This document shows positions 21,305-30,184 of a DNA stretch of 64,000 bases, piece by piece (the stretch's first letter is position 1; each line of letters begins with the position of its first letter). The position numbers were made by a program, and so were the translations under genes. The DNA is from JAUIIK01 sp963745675 (lineage in GTDB: Bacteria; Chloroflexota; Chloroflexia; Thermomicrobiales; CFX8), in assembly GCA_963745675.1 (NCBI GenBank), contig CAVUYM010000018.1, forward strand, positions 620,001 to 684,000, written 5' to 3'. Below the pieces are notes generated by a model. That model was not told the DNA's origin. It saw only the letters and a list, made by a program, of their open reading frames with translations, and ran no database searches.

Positions 21305-22212
21305 TCTGCCATCGCCTGTGGATTGACGAGCATCACTGGCGTGCCCGAGTCGTGAATGACCCGTTCGGCGACGGAACCCATCAACACGCGCCGGAGTCCG
21401 GTGCGTCCATGAGTCGACATCACGACCAGATCGGCGTTGAAGGCAGTGGTTGCCTGCGAGATATGATCCGCGACCAAACCCTCGCCGACCTTCCAGGTGA
21501 CATTGTTCCCTGCCTGCTCCAGCTCCGCTGCTTTCTTCGCGAGGTACGTTGTGGCGACTTCGCGCTCTGCGTCGATGTAGAGTTGCATTGCGGCATAGTC
21601 AACCTGGGCGTAGGTCGATCCGTACCACTTGTTCGTCTCCACGACGCGCAGGAGGTCTATGTCGAGCTCAGTGCCGCCCAACAGCGCTTGTGCCGATGAC
21701 AATGCCTGTTCGGCGAACTCCGAGCCATCGAGAGCGACGACCAAACGCTTCAGCGCGCCAGTCGATGCATCGGCGGAATCTTCATCTGTTCTACGCACAA
21801 CGATGACCGGACAACGCGCATCGTGAATGACTGAAGCTGCCACACTTCCGACGGTGATGCGCGAGACACCGGTACGGGCGTGACTGGCCATCACAATCAC
21901 CGGATCGACCTGATCCTGCGCGATTGCGTTGATTTCTACCGACGGATTGCCGGTCGAGACGAGCGTATCAGTCGGGGCCTCGGAAATGCCGTCAGCTAGC
22001 CGGGTTAGATACTGATCGACTTCCATGTGATGATCGACCCAGGCTTCTACTGCCTCCTCGGCATGCAACCAGGCACCGATTTCGGACGGCGCTTCAATAA
22101 CGGAAATCAATAGGATCATGCCCTCGGTTTGATGGGCGAGTGCGGCGGCAATGGGCAAGGACATCTCGGCCTTGGACGATTTATCCAGCGGCACCACAAC
22201 GGTCGGTCGCAT
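21301..22212 (-). CDS. Tandem universal stress protein (two UspA domains)
   Basis: A 303-residue protein with two Usp domains. The first (residues 1-145) has VIVMASHARTGVSRITVGSV, and the second (about 155-300) has LVVMSTHGRTGLRRVLMGSV. Both carry the G-x2-G-x9-G(S/T)-type ATP-binding region near VAASVIHDARCPVIVV and VAERVIHDSGTPVMLV. Such proteins act in stress tolerance. It converges on hisD, sharing the final bases. The 230-bp gap upstream holds a GC-rich inverted repeat (22262-22276) of unknown role. Confidence 0.9.
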   Translation of the reverse strand: MRPTVVVPLDKSSKAEMSLPIAAALAHQTEGMILLISVIEAPSEIGAWLHAEEAVEAWVDHHMEVDQYLTRLADGISEAPTDTLVSTGNPSVEINAIAQDQVDPVIVMASHARTGVSRITVGSVAASVIHDARCPVIVVRRTDEDSADASTGALKRLVVALDGSEFAEQALSSAQALLGGTELDIDLLRVVETNKWYGSTYAQVDYAAMQLYIDAEREVATTYLAKKAAELEQAGNNVTWKVGEGLVADHISQATTAFNADLVVMSTHGRTGLRRVLMGSVAERVIHDSGTPVMLVNPQAMAD

Positions 22213-22442
22213 TGAATTGATCCTCTCGCGTTAACCCCGCATCGGCATATCTCGCCATAATGCGGCGGGCCGCCGCCTTTAGTGGCAACGGCCCGTCGGG
22301 GCAAAGGGGTACATACGGCCGAGAACCCCGGTCACGACCATCGGGGGCGGCCGTCCGGCGGTTCCCTCCACAATCTACGCTACGCCAATGGACGTTAATC
22401 TCGCATCATCTATTCGCCCAGTTGCGTTACAGAAGTGCAACA

Positions 22443-24371
22443 TCATTCGTCGGCGACGGCGCGGGGGAGTGAGAAGATCACGCGAGTTCCGCCATCCTCC
22501 GGCAACTCGATCGTGACCGCCCCGCCTTGAGCCTCAACCAGTAGCCGCACCAGGTACAGACCCAATCCCATACCCGAGGTGCTCGAACCGGCCTGCCCAC
22601 CGCGTTCAAAACGATCGAAGACGCGTGGCACCTCATGCTCCGGGATTCCGGGTCCGTAGTCGCGGACGCTCAATTCAACGAAGTCGCCAACCGCTCGCGC
22701 AGAGACCTCGATTGGAGTTCCGTCCGGAGTGTATTTCAGGGCGTTGTGGACAACATTCCTGAGCATCTCATCAACGCGCTCACTATCTGCCATCGCCACT
22801 ATTTCAGGGCCAATGTTCACTCGATATTCACGACTCGGATCTAGCGACACTAGTTGGCGGACACAGCGACCGGCAACTCGTCGCAAGAGCACCGGCTCAG
22901 GCTCATAATTCACCCGCTCGGCTCGCACGTGGGTCAACCGCACCATGTTCTGGATTACTGCGGCCAGGCGGGCGCTCTCCCGATGAATATCAGCCAGAAG
23001 ATCGTCGCGGATCTCGCGATCGAGGTGATCAGACTCTTTGAGAAGGAGTTGGGCGCCGCCATGGATAGTCGTGAGGGGTGTCCTCAACTCATGCGAAACG
23101 AGCGACAGAAAATCGTCCTTGAGTCTATCTGCATCACGAATTTCCGTGATGTCCTGGAACACACAGATGTAGGCATCGATAGCGCCTTCGATCCAGACTG
23201 GTGCGCTGTTCACCAGGAGATCATGTTTGACTCCAGCTCGGTTCGTAACAGTCAGTTCTTCACGTTCTACAACCTCACCGGTGCGAACACAGCGCACGAG
23301 CGGCGTATCTCCAACGCCCACCTTCTCGTCGAGCGCATTGTAAAACGTGCACATAGATTCAATCTCTCGAACGAGGATGGGAGGTTGATGATCGATGTCG
23401 AGGAGTCTCTGCGCCTGTCGATTGATGACGACAATTCTCTCCGGGTCCGTCTCGATCAACATCACCGCTGCAGGAAGCTGATCGAGAATTTGCCCGAGTC
23501 GCCGCTCGTCGATTTCCAGGCGGCGATAGAGGCGGGCGTTCTCGATCGCAACCGCCGCATGTCGGGCCAGTAACTCGATGAGCATTTCATCATCGACGGT
23601 AAATCCCGATGAAGACCTCTTTTCAGCCAGGTAAATGCTTCCGATGATTTCCCCGCCCCGCGCCAGGATCGGTACACCGAGAAAACTCTTCATCGCTGGA
23701 TGATGTTTGGGAAATCCAACGAAATCCGGATGGGTCGTTAGATCCTGAACCCGCACAGGCTTCGGCTCTCGGAGCAACGTGCCGAGAAGACCAAGTCCAC
23801 TCGGCCTGTGACCAATCTGTCCCTCGAGTGCTGGAGATATCCCGGCAGTGATAAATGTCTCGAGCCCACCCTTGGAGTTCGGTAACCCCAGCGCCGCATA
23901 TTTTGCAGATGCAAATGTACGAGCAAGATCGGTAATCGTCTGCAAGACAGTATCGACATCCAATTCACCGCTGATCGCGATGATCGCACTGCTTAGAATC
24001 TCCATCTGACGCGACGTGTCGAGCAGTCGTTGCGGCACAGTCACGATCTTGCGTAAGCCGGTTGCCGCTGCATCGAGCGCTGCCTGAACCCTATGGACTT
24101 CGTCTGTGGACAAAAGTATCGCGTCGCTATCCGGGTCCTGACTCTGGCGATATGGGCCGGCAAGCAGCAATTCAACGGGATGTCCGAGCAAGCTCACACT
24201 CATAAAGTGTTGACCCGCGATCGACAGACAGACGACGTGCTCTTCAGCATCCCGAAGTCCGTCGAGAACGACATCTCGTTCCCAGGAAGACAGTTCTGAT
24301 CTCGATCGAACCGGTAGACCCAGGCTGGCGCTCAGGGTAGAAGTGATCGTGCCAATGACGCTGCCGTACAT
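22443..24371 (-). CDS. GAF-PAS sensor histidine kinase
   Basis: A soluble, cytoplasmic sensor of about 642 residues. After an unrecognised N-terminal region comes a GAF domain (about 130-290; SFLGVPILARGGEIIGSIYLA, AVAIENARLYRRLE). A PAS domain follows (about 295-420), and then HisKA with the phospho-acceptor His430 (counted from the GTG at 24380) in SHELRTPLT. The ATPase domain shows NALKYTPDG (N box), RDYGPGIP (G1), and SGMGLGLYLVR (G2). There are no membrane segments, so the signal is internal. It starts just after the response-regulator gene; ATG 24371 is preferred over GTG 24380 because of spacing from ggtgg. Confidence 0.92.
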   Translation of the reverse strand: MYGSVIGTITSTLSASLGLPVRSRSELSSWERDVVLDGLRDAEEHVVCLSIAGQHFMSVSLLGHPVELLLAGPYRQSQDPDSDAILLSTDEVHRVQAALDAAATGLRKIVTVPQRLLDTSRQMEILSSAIIAISGELDVDTVLQTITDLARTFASAKYAALGLPNSKGGLETFITAGISPALEGQIGHRPSGLGLLGTLLREPKPVRVQDLTTHPDFVGFPKHHPAMKSFLGVPILARGGEIIGSIYLAEKRSSSGFTVDDEMLIELLARHAAVAIENARLYRRLEIDERRLGQILDQLPAAVMLIETDPERIVVINRQAQRLLDIDHQPPILVREIESMCTFYNALDEKVGVGDTPLVRCVRTGEVVEREELTVTNRAGVKHDLLVNSAPVWIEGAIDAYICVFQDITEIRDADRLKDDFLSLVSHELRTPLTTIHGGAQLLLKESDHLDREIRDDLLADIHRESARLAAVIQNMVRLTHVRAERVNYEPEPVLLRRVAGRCVRQLVSLDPSREYRVNIGPEIVAMADSERVDEMLRNVVHNALKYTPDGTPIEVSARAVGDFVELSVRDYGPGIPEHEVPRVFDRFERGGQAGSSTSGMGLGLYLVRLLVEAQGGAVTIELPEDGGTRVIFSLPRAVADE

Positions 24372-24380
24372 CGTGACCAC

Positions 24381-25073
24381 CTATTCCGGGGCTTGGAGGC
24401 GGTATCCCATCCCGGGATAGGTCTGGATAATCGACTCTTCTGGATGATCCGGTTCGAGTTTGGCGCGTAACCTACTGATCCAGGTTCTCAGGTAGTAGGT
24501 TTCGTCCCTGAATTCAGGCCCCCAGATGCGGGAAAGTAATTCGCTGTGACGCATGACGCGCCCGGCATTGCTGGCGAGCTGATAGAGCAGTTCCCATTCA
24601 GTACGGCTGAGTCGAACCTCTTCACCGTTGACCTCAACGATCCGGTTGTCCAGATCGATGACGAGCCCGTCGAACACCAGCCGAATCTCTTCTTGTACTT
24701 CCTCGTGCGCCGATCTTCGGAGTACGGCGGCAACGCGAGCCGACAATTCGTCGGGGTTGAATGGCTTCGTGATGTAATCGTCGGCGCCGGAATCGAGCCC
24801 GTGAATCAGATCCGTTGCTCCAGAGCGTGCCGTGAGCAGGATGATGGGTACGGGGGAAAACTCACGTATCTGACGCATCGTCTCGATACCGTCAATTTCA
24901 GGCATCATGACGTCGAGAATCACGATGTCAGGGCGCTCCGTTTCGCAGATCTCTATCGCTTCTGCGCCACCGGATGCGGTCATCACTGAATAGCCATCGG
25001 CCGTCAAGCGTGCGCGTACGAGTCTCAGAATTGGAGCGTCGTCATCGACCACAAGGACCAACTGGCGCTGCAC
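24381..25073 (-). CDS. OmpR/PhoB-family response regulator
   Basis: A 230-residue regulator. The receiver domain (1-115) has the acidic pair VVDDDAP, the phosphorylated Asp54 in VILDVMMP, and the conserved Lys in DDYITKPFNPDEL. The C-terminal winged helix (about 130-228) has LSRTEWELLYQLASNAGRVM and YYLRTWISRLRAKLEPD. It is the partner of the downstream histidine kinase, with which it abuts. The 236 bp upstream to the divergent kinase-fusion gene should hold its promoter; I see no clear consensus. Confidence 0.93.
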   Translation of the reverse strand: MQRQLVLVVDDDAPILRLVRARLTADGYSVMTASGGAEAIEICETERPDIVILDVMMPEIDGIETMRQIREFSPVPIILLTARSGATDLIHGLDSGADDYITKPFNPDELSARVAAVLRRSAHEEVQEEIRLVFDGLVIDLDNRIVEVNGEEVRLSRTEWELLYQLASNAGRVMRHSELLSRIWGPEFRDETYYLRTWISRLRAKLEPDHPEESIIQTYPGMGYRLQAPE

Positions 25074-25309
25074 GTTGCGACCCCACTACACTAATTTGAG
25101 ATGCGTAGACGCCTGTACGCACTGAGAATACAGCGCGCTGGGAGTCCTCGCAATTTGCCATCATACACATTATCGTGATCTTTGCCCCAAATGTAGCCGC
25201 GTGCAAGTGGCGGACGACACATGAGGAACCAGATGAACGCTACCATTATCGAACGCATCCGGTACGCAATGATTATCTTGAACGCTGCCTCACATCTCGG
25301 GCTCATGAC

Positions 25310-26887
25310 GTGAATGATCGCTTGCACCTTGAAGAACTGAGAGCCAGCCTCAGCAATCCGGATGTTTACCCTGGCCGACCGGAACGGGTCGCCGTCATCG
25401 AAACGCACGCGTCAATCGTTTTTCTGACCGACAATGATGTCTACAAACTCAAGAAACCGGTCGATTTCGGTTTTCTCGACTATTCGACGCTCGAGCAACG
25501 AAAACAGATGTGTGATCTCGAACTGTCGCTCAACCGCAGGCTCGCGCCGGCCATCTATCGCGACGTTGTGACGGTCGTGCGCCGCGACGGTGGACTTCGA
25601 CTTGGCGGGGCCGGTGATATCGTCGATTATCTGGTCCACATGCGCCGTCTTCCGGAGGCCAGGTCTCTGTCTTCGTTGATCGAGGACGAGGCGGTTCGCA
25701 CCGATGAGATCGGGGCTGTCGCGCAGCGCATCGCCGTGTTTCACGAAACCGCAGCCCATGGACCAGACGTTGAACGCTGGGGGAGTCTGCCGGCAATCCG
25801 CAAGAACATCGAAGAGAATTTCGAGCAGACGAAGGCCTTCGTTGGAAAGACCCTGCCCGCCCGCGCCTTCAACGAAATCTCTAGCTATGCGCGCGCCTTT
25901 CTCTCCGAAAACGAGGGGCTATTGCGCCAGCGAATAGTCGACGGAATGATCCGCGACGGTCATGGCGACCTGCGCGCGGAGCACATATATCTGCTCGAAT
26001 CCGTTGTCATCGTTGACTGCATCGAGTTCAGCGATCGACTGCGCTGCGGCGATGTGGCAGGAGATGTTGGGTTCCTGGCGATGGATCTGGACGCGCTGAA
26101 CCGACCGGATCTGAGCGATCGCCTCGTCGCCGAATATGTCGACGCGACCGGATTCGAAATCGAGTCAGTGCTCGACTTCTATCGCTGCTATCGAGCCTAC
26201 GTGCGTGGCAAAGTTGTGTCATTTCGTGTCGATCTTGATGAGAGCGAAAACAGCCAGACAGAACAAGACTACAGGGAAGCGCGCCGCTTCTTCCATCTCG
26301 CCCAGCGCTACGCCGCAAGCGATCGAGCACCGCGCCTTATCCTGATGTCCGGCCTGTCCGGTAGCGGTAAGAGCACACTCGCACAGGAACTCTCCGAAAC
26401 ACTTCCGGCGGTCGTTTTCGACTCGGACTCCACCCGCAAACGGCTAGCCGGGCTCAAGGCATCGGTTCGGCGGGAAATCCCCTATGGAGAAGGGATCTAC
26501 GGCCATTCAATGTCTGCCCGGGTCTATCAGGAATTGCTCAACGTTGCATCGCGGGAACTAGAGCGGGGACGAACGGTGATTCTCGACGCGACCTACCTGC
26601 GTGGCCTGGATCGAGAGAATGCTAGAGCGCTCGCAGCGGAAACTGGGGCCAAATTTCTTATCGCTCACTGTGAGTTACCTGAGGAGCTCACACGCGAGCG
26701 CTTGGCACAGCGCGCAACCGATGAGGGACGTGTTTCAGATGGGCGTTGGGAAATCTATCTTGCCCAACGGAACGAGGTGGTTCCATTCTCCGCCTCCGAG
26801 AGTAGTAGCGTCGTCAGAATCGACTCGCGGCAATCTACGGTGGACCAGGCGGCGACAGTTCTGGCGCGTTTAGAGTCCGTTGGCTAA
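25310..26887 (+). CDS. Aminoglycoside phosphotransferase-like / P-loop kinase fusion protein
   Basis: A two-domain protein of about 525 residues. The N-terminal half resembles APH-like kinases: VYKLKKPVDFGFLDYS includes the ATP Lys, and GMIRDGHGDLRAEHIYL with IVDCIEFSDRLRCGDVAGDV forms the catalytic loop and DxD-like metal site. The C-terminal half is a P-loop kinase of the zeta-toxin/AAA_33 type with LILMSGLSGSGKSTLAQEL and VFDSDSTRKRLAGL. This architecture is widespread as a conserved uncharacterised protein. The start is uncertain: GTG 25310 fits the family; the frame stays open to 25175. Confidence 0.85.
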   Translation: MNDRLHLEELRASLSNPDVYPGRPERVAVIETHASIVFLTDNDVYKLKKPVDFGFLDYSTLEQRKQMCDLELSLNRRLAPAIYRDVVTVVRRDGGLRLGGAGDIVDYLVHMRRLPEARSLSSLIEDEAVRTDEIGAVAQRIAVFHETAAHGPDVERWGSLPAIRKNIEENFEQTKAFVGKTLPARAFNEISSYARAFLSENEGLLRQRIVDGMIRDGHGDLRAEHIYLLESVVIVDCIEFSDRLRCGDVAGDVGFLAMDLDALNRPDLSDRLVAEYVDATGFEIESVLDFYRCYRAYVRGKVVSFRVDLDESENSQTEQDYREARRFFHLAQRYAASDRAPRLILMSGLSGSGKSTLAQELSETLPAVVFDSDSTRKRLAGLKASVRREIPYGEGIYGHSMSARVYQELLNVASRELERGRTVILDATYLRGLDRENARALAAETGAKFLIAHCELPEELTRERLAQRATDEGRVSDGRWEIYLAQRNEVVPFSASESSSVVRIDSRQSTVDQAATVLARLESVG

Positions 26888-26911
26888 ACGCTCGGGCAAC
26901 ACGGCTATTTC

Positions 26912-27499
26912 TCAGTTGTTGAAATCCATGAGGCGCAACGCTGCGACAACGCGCTCTTCAACCGTCAAGTTCGCTCTATTCTCCACCGATCCGAGCGCCG
27001 AACGTGCTTCGCCTCCGGTGTATCCAAGACTTTCAAGAGCAGCTACAGCTTCGCGATCTCGGTCATCTGGCTGCCCGCCAAGCGACGGTGCGAAGTCATC
27101 CGGGAGCTTACGCTTCAGATCAAGAATGATGCGGCCGGCGGTGACTTTGCCGATGCCCGGCGCACGGGAGAGCGTCGTCGTATCTTCGTCCGCAATTGCC
27201 TGGTAAAGCGCAGCTGGATCGGAGAACGAAAGCAAATTCATTGCTACGCGCGGACCAACTCCATTGACGGTGATCAGGAGCTCGAATAATTGCAGTTCGG
27301 CGCCCGTCGAAAATCCATACAGCGTCAACGCGTCTTCACGCACGATCAAATGGGTCAAAAGTTCAATCTCTGAACCTGCTACCGGCAGCGCTGCAAGCGT
27401 GCTTCCGGGTGCCAATACGCGCACCATGAAACCGTGTAGGTTGACTATCGCGGCATCCTCTTCGACACGCTCGAGTTGCCCTCTTAGTCCGGCAATCAT
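26912..27499 (-). CDS. ruvA: Holliday junction branch migration protein RuvA
   Basis: A 195-residue DNA-binding subunit of the RuvAB complex. The OB domain opens MIAGLRGQLERVEEDAAIVN. Two helix-hairpin-helix motifs are visible (LLITVNGVGPRVAMNLLS and LSRAPGIGKVTAGRIILDL), and the C-terminal RuvB-contacting domain is AVAALESLGYTGGEARSAL. Its ATG overlaps the stop of the upstream amidohydrolase (ATGA). ruvB and ruvC are not in the window. Confidence 0.95.
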   Translation of the reverse strand: MIAGLRGQLERVEEDAAIVNLHGFMVRVLAPGSTLAALPVAGSEIELLTHLIVREDALTLYGFSTGAELQLFELLITVNGVGPRVAMNLLSFSDPAALYQAIADEDTTTLSRAPGIGKVTAGRIILDLKRKLPDDFAPSLGGQPDDRDREAVAALESLGYTGGEARSALGSVENRANLTVEERVVAALRLMDFNN

Positions 27500-28353
27500 C
27501 GTATGCCCATCTCGCTCAAATCGAAGATCCGCTTCGCGTTTCCACCGAGCACGGCATCCACCTCAGATTCGGAAACAACTTCCCGCACACGCCGCAGCAA
27601 GCGTTGCTGCCCAAGGACCGGAAAATCACTGCCAAAGATCACGCGATCTTTGCCGACAATGTCGATCACCGTGCGGAAGATTGAGAAATCGTATAAGTAG
27701 GTCGTCGCCGCGCAATCGTAGACGGCGTTTGCGGCCAATCGCCGCACTTCCGGCATCAGCTCGTAGAACGGCAAGCCACCACCCCAGTGAGCGAATACGA
27801 CTGGCTGAGCGGGAAAGGCTGCAAGCCATTTGACCAGCTTGCCCGGAGTTGCGTCACCTTTGCCAGGATACGCATGTCCAACCGGTTCGCTGCCGTGGAA
27901 CATTATCGCCTTTCCCAGTGTGGCACAGACTTCCACGATCGCGGCAGTGTCCCTTGGATCGTCAATCGAGAACGCCTGAGCATCCGCATTCAACTCTCCG
28001 ATTCCGACGGCTCCCGCGTCAAACGCTCTTGCCGCATCCTTTCCATCATCCCGATCCCCGGGCACAACAATTCCCAGGAATGAGAGGCGCTCCGGGTGGT
28101 CACGGCAGACCTCAGCCATCCATGCGTTGTGCTCCCGACACAAACCTGCGTCCGCCCAGGGAAATCCGGCGATCACGGCGCGCTCGATACCGGATCGATC
28201 CATACTCGCGAGGAGTTCAGTTTCGCTCGTCAGTTTCGCCTTTGGATTCTCGTAGAGCAGGCTAAACCATCCGTCGCGAACACAGTAATCCGTCCTGTTC
28301 TGGATAATCTCAGGAGGGAACGCGTGCGTGTGTCCGTCGATGACGCCAGGCAC
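27496..28353 (-). CDS. Amidohydrolase (metal-dependent TIM-barrel, amidohydrolase-2 type)
   Basis: A 285-residue hydrolase or decarboxylase. The N-terminal metal motif is VIDGHTHAFPPE (HxH). Other barrel motifs are AIMFHGSEPVGHAYPG, VVFAHWGGGLPFYELMPE, and the late metal Asp in VIFGSDFPVLGQ. The end GNAKRIFDL is typical of ACMSD-like amidohydrolases. GTG at 28353 is the best start, 7 bp after the PP2C stop; the long open frame upstream is antisense shadow inside the PP2C gene. The substrate is unknown. Confidence 0.85.
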   Translation of the reverse strand: MPGVIDGHTHAFPPEIIQNRTDYCVRDGWFSLLYENPKAKLTSETELLASMDRSGIERAVIAGFPWADAGLCREHNAWMAEVCRDHPERLSFLGIVVPGDRDDGKDAARAFDAGAVGIGELNADAQAFSIDDPRDTAAIVEVCATLGKAIMFHGSEPVGHAYPGKGDATPGKLVKWLAAFPAQPVVFAHWGGGLPFYELMPEVRRLAANAVYDCAATTYLYDFSIFRTVIDIVGKDRVIFGSDFPVLGQQRLLRRVREVVSESEVDAVLGGNAKRIFDLSEMGIR

Positions 28354-28360
28354 AACGCGG

Positions 28361-29248
28361 CTAGGCAAATACGAGCAGAATGACAATGACGAGCACGACA
28401 ATGACAAGCGCCGCACCAACGAGGAGCGGTACCAGCAGTGCAGTGCCGGTTCGCTCTTCGATCTCCGGTTCTGCTGGAGCATCCAACACGCTGATAGGTG
28501 CCATCCAGGCAACGAGTATGGTGAGATTGTCGGTCGAGCCGTTCGCGAGTGCTCGCTCAATGAGGGCGCCAGGCGCTTCGTCCGGTGGTAATTCTTGAAG
28601 AACCTCGCGAATATCTTCTTCCTCGACGTAGTCGTGGACGCCATCTGTCGAAATCATCAGACGATCTTCAGGCAGCAACGTCAACTCGAAAACATCGACG
28701 TCGACGCGCTCCCGATGGCCCAGGGCTCGTGTGATGATGTTCCGATGTTGGCTCGTTCGAGCCTCTTCCGCCGTGAGCACACCCATGCGCACCTGCTCAG
28801 CGATCAGCGAATGATCCTGAGTGATCTGGGTCAGAGCCCCGGCCCGAAGCAGGTAGGCACGCGAATCACCGACATTGGCCAGGCTCAACTCAGAGCCGCG
28901 CAAGAGCCCCGCGACGAGCGTTGTCCCCATCATGTTGTCTTCGCCCTGAGAAACGCCGCCTTCGTAAATTTCTTCATTCGCGCGGCGATAGGCTTGTTTG
29001 AGGATTAATGCAGAATCTTCAGTATCCAGCGTTTGCAGTCGGTCGAGCAGTGCGTCAATCGCTATTCTGGAAGCGATATCGCCGCGGTCGTAACCGCCCA
29101 TTCCGTCGGCAACGGCGAGCACAAAAGTGTCCTCGCCAGCGTCGCCTAATGGACCGAAATGTACGAGATCCTCGTTGCGATCCCGGACATTGCCCGCTTC
29201 GGTCTGGGCTCCTACGACCAGCCGACTCTCTTCCACCTCTTTGCCCAC
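28361..29248 (-). CDS. PP2C-type Ser/Thr protein phosphatase, membrane anchored
   Basis: A 295-residue phosphatase with the PPM motifs QTEAGNVRDRNEDLV, VLAVADGMGGYDRGDIAS, GTTLVAGLLRGSELSLANVGDSR, MISTDGVHDYVEEED, and DNLTILVAWM. The aspartates of the two-metal centre are present. A C-terminal hydrophobic segment (LLVPLLVGAALVIVVLVIVILL) anchors it with the catalytic domain in the cytoplasm. It probably reverses Ser/Thr phosphorylation by Hanks-type kinases encoded elsewhere. It is the first gene of the PP2C-amidohydrolase-ruvA run. Confidence 0.92.
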   Translation of the reverse strand: MGKEVEESRLVVGAQTEAGNVRDRNEDLVHFGPLGDAGEDTFVLAVADGMGGYDRGDIASRIAIDALLDRLQTLDTEDSALILKQAYRRANEEIYEGGVSQGEDNMMGTTLVAGLLRGSELSLANVGDSRAYLLRAGALTQITQDHSLIAEQVRMGVLTAEEARTSQHRNIITRALGHRERVDVDVFELTLLPEDRLMISTDGVHDYVEEEDIREVLQELPPDEAPGALIERALANGSTDNLTILVAWMAPISVLDAPAEPEIEERTGTALLVPLLVGAALVIVVLVIVILLVFA

Positions 29249-29452
29249 TCTTCTATGACATCCCGACTCGATGGCTCTCGCCGGAATTCCTGTTCACCCG
29301 TTCCTCGGGATATGATACGACACCTATCGACAAGGAAGACCGTCCCAATAGTCATTGTCCGGCACTTGTTACGATTCGAACGGTCATGGTGCATCCGCGT
29401 GGGCTATTCACGAGCCCTCAAACTAACGAAATTAATTGCCCGGAGGAGACTC

Positions 29453-30184
29453 TTGAAAAAATTCCCGATAGCGCTACTGATAGCCTTGCTCATCACCCCG
29501 CTTCTGGCATCTTGCATCAGCGGTGACGACGATGAGCCTGAAGCAACAGCCACCGCCACAGCGGTACCGATTGAAGGCCAGGACCCGGCAACGATTATCG
29601 AACGGGCCGTCACGCGCTGGGACGATACCGAAAGCGCGCATTTCGTGCTCGAAATCGACGGCGCGACCTACCTCGACAATGATCAAAAGATCAAATTGGC
29701 TGGCGCCGAGGGTGATCTGTTACGGCCACAATCCGTTAAGGCCCTCGCATCGGTGGCGATAAGTCTGGTGACGCTCGACGTGTCACTCATCTTCATCGGG
29801 GACGACGCCTATATGACGGACTTCCTGACCGGCGACTGGGGACCGGCTCCCGACGATTTCTCATACAATCCGTCCCTGCTGCTGAACAAGACCGAAGGTC
29901 TTGGCCCGGTATTGCAAGCACTAGAGAATCCAGAAGTCCTTGGCCGCGAGCAGGTTGGAGGCGTAGACACAGTCCACATGCGTGGATCGGTCGAACAAGA
30001 GCTAATCGATGACATGACCGCCGGTGCGATCACTGGTGACAAGATTGGCGTCGATCTGTGGTTCGATGCCGAAACGGTTGACGTCGTGAAGATTGATCTG
30101 GCAGAACCCGACGACGGCACGACCTGGATCATTTCGCTGTCCAAGCAAAACGAGCCAGTGACGATTGAAGCACCGGACGTCTAA
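29453..30184 (+). CDS. LppX/LprAFG-family lipoprotein
   Basis: A 243-residue lipoprotein. The TTG start at 29453 follows a strong ggaggag site. The signal peptide KKFPIALLIALLITPLLASC ends in a lipobox (LASC), then a Glu/Asp/Thr-rich linker. The body matches the LppX/LprG pattern: IIERAVTRWDDTESAHFVLEI, GDLLRPQSVKALASVAISL, and VDTVHMRGSVEQELIDD, ending VDVVKIDLAEPDDGTTWII. In actinobacteria these carry lipids in a hydrophobic pocket. It overlaps the MFS exporter gene by 20 bp, the same pairing as lprG with Rv1410c/P55. Confidence 0.85.
   Translation: MKKFPIALLIALLITPLLASCISGDDDEPEATATATAVPIEGQDPATIIERAVTRWDDTESAHFVLEIDGATYLDNDQKIKLAGAEGDLLRPQSVKALASVAISLVTLDVSLIFIGDDAYMTDFLTGDWGPAPDDFSYNPSLLLNKTEGLGPVLQALENPEVLGREQVGGVDTVHMRGSVEQELIDDMTAGAITGDKIGVDLWFDAETVDVVKIDLAEPDDGTTWIISLSKQNEPVTIEAPDV

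Noticed and set aside
22854..23573. A 239-codon open frame opposite the histidine kinase
   Set aside because: Antisense to well-defined GAF, PAS and HisKA coding sequence.
28354..28644. N-terminal extension of the amidohydrolase frame
   Set aside because: This part overlaps the PP2C gene in another frame and encodes nothing related to amidohydrolases; GTG 28353 is the family start.
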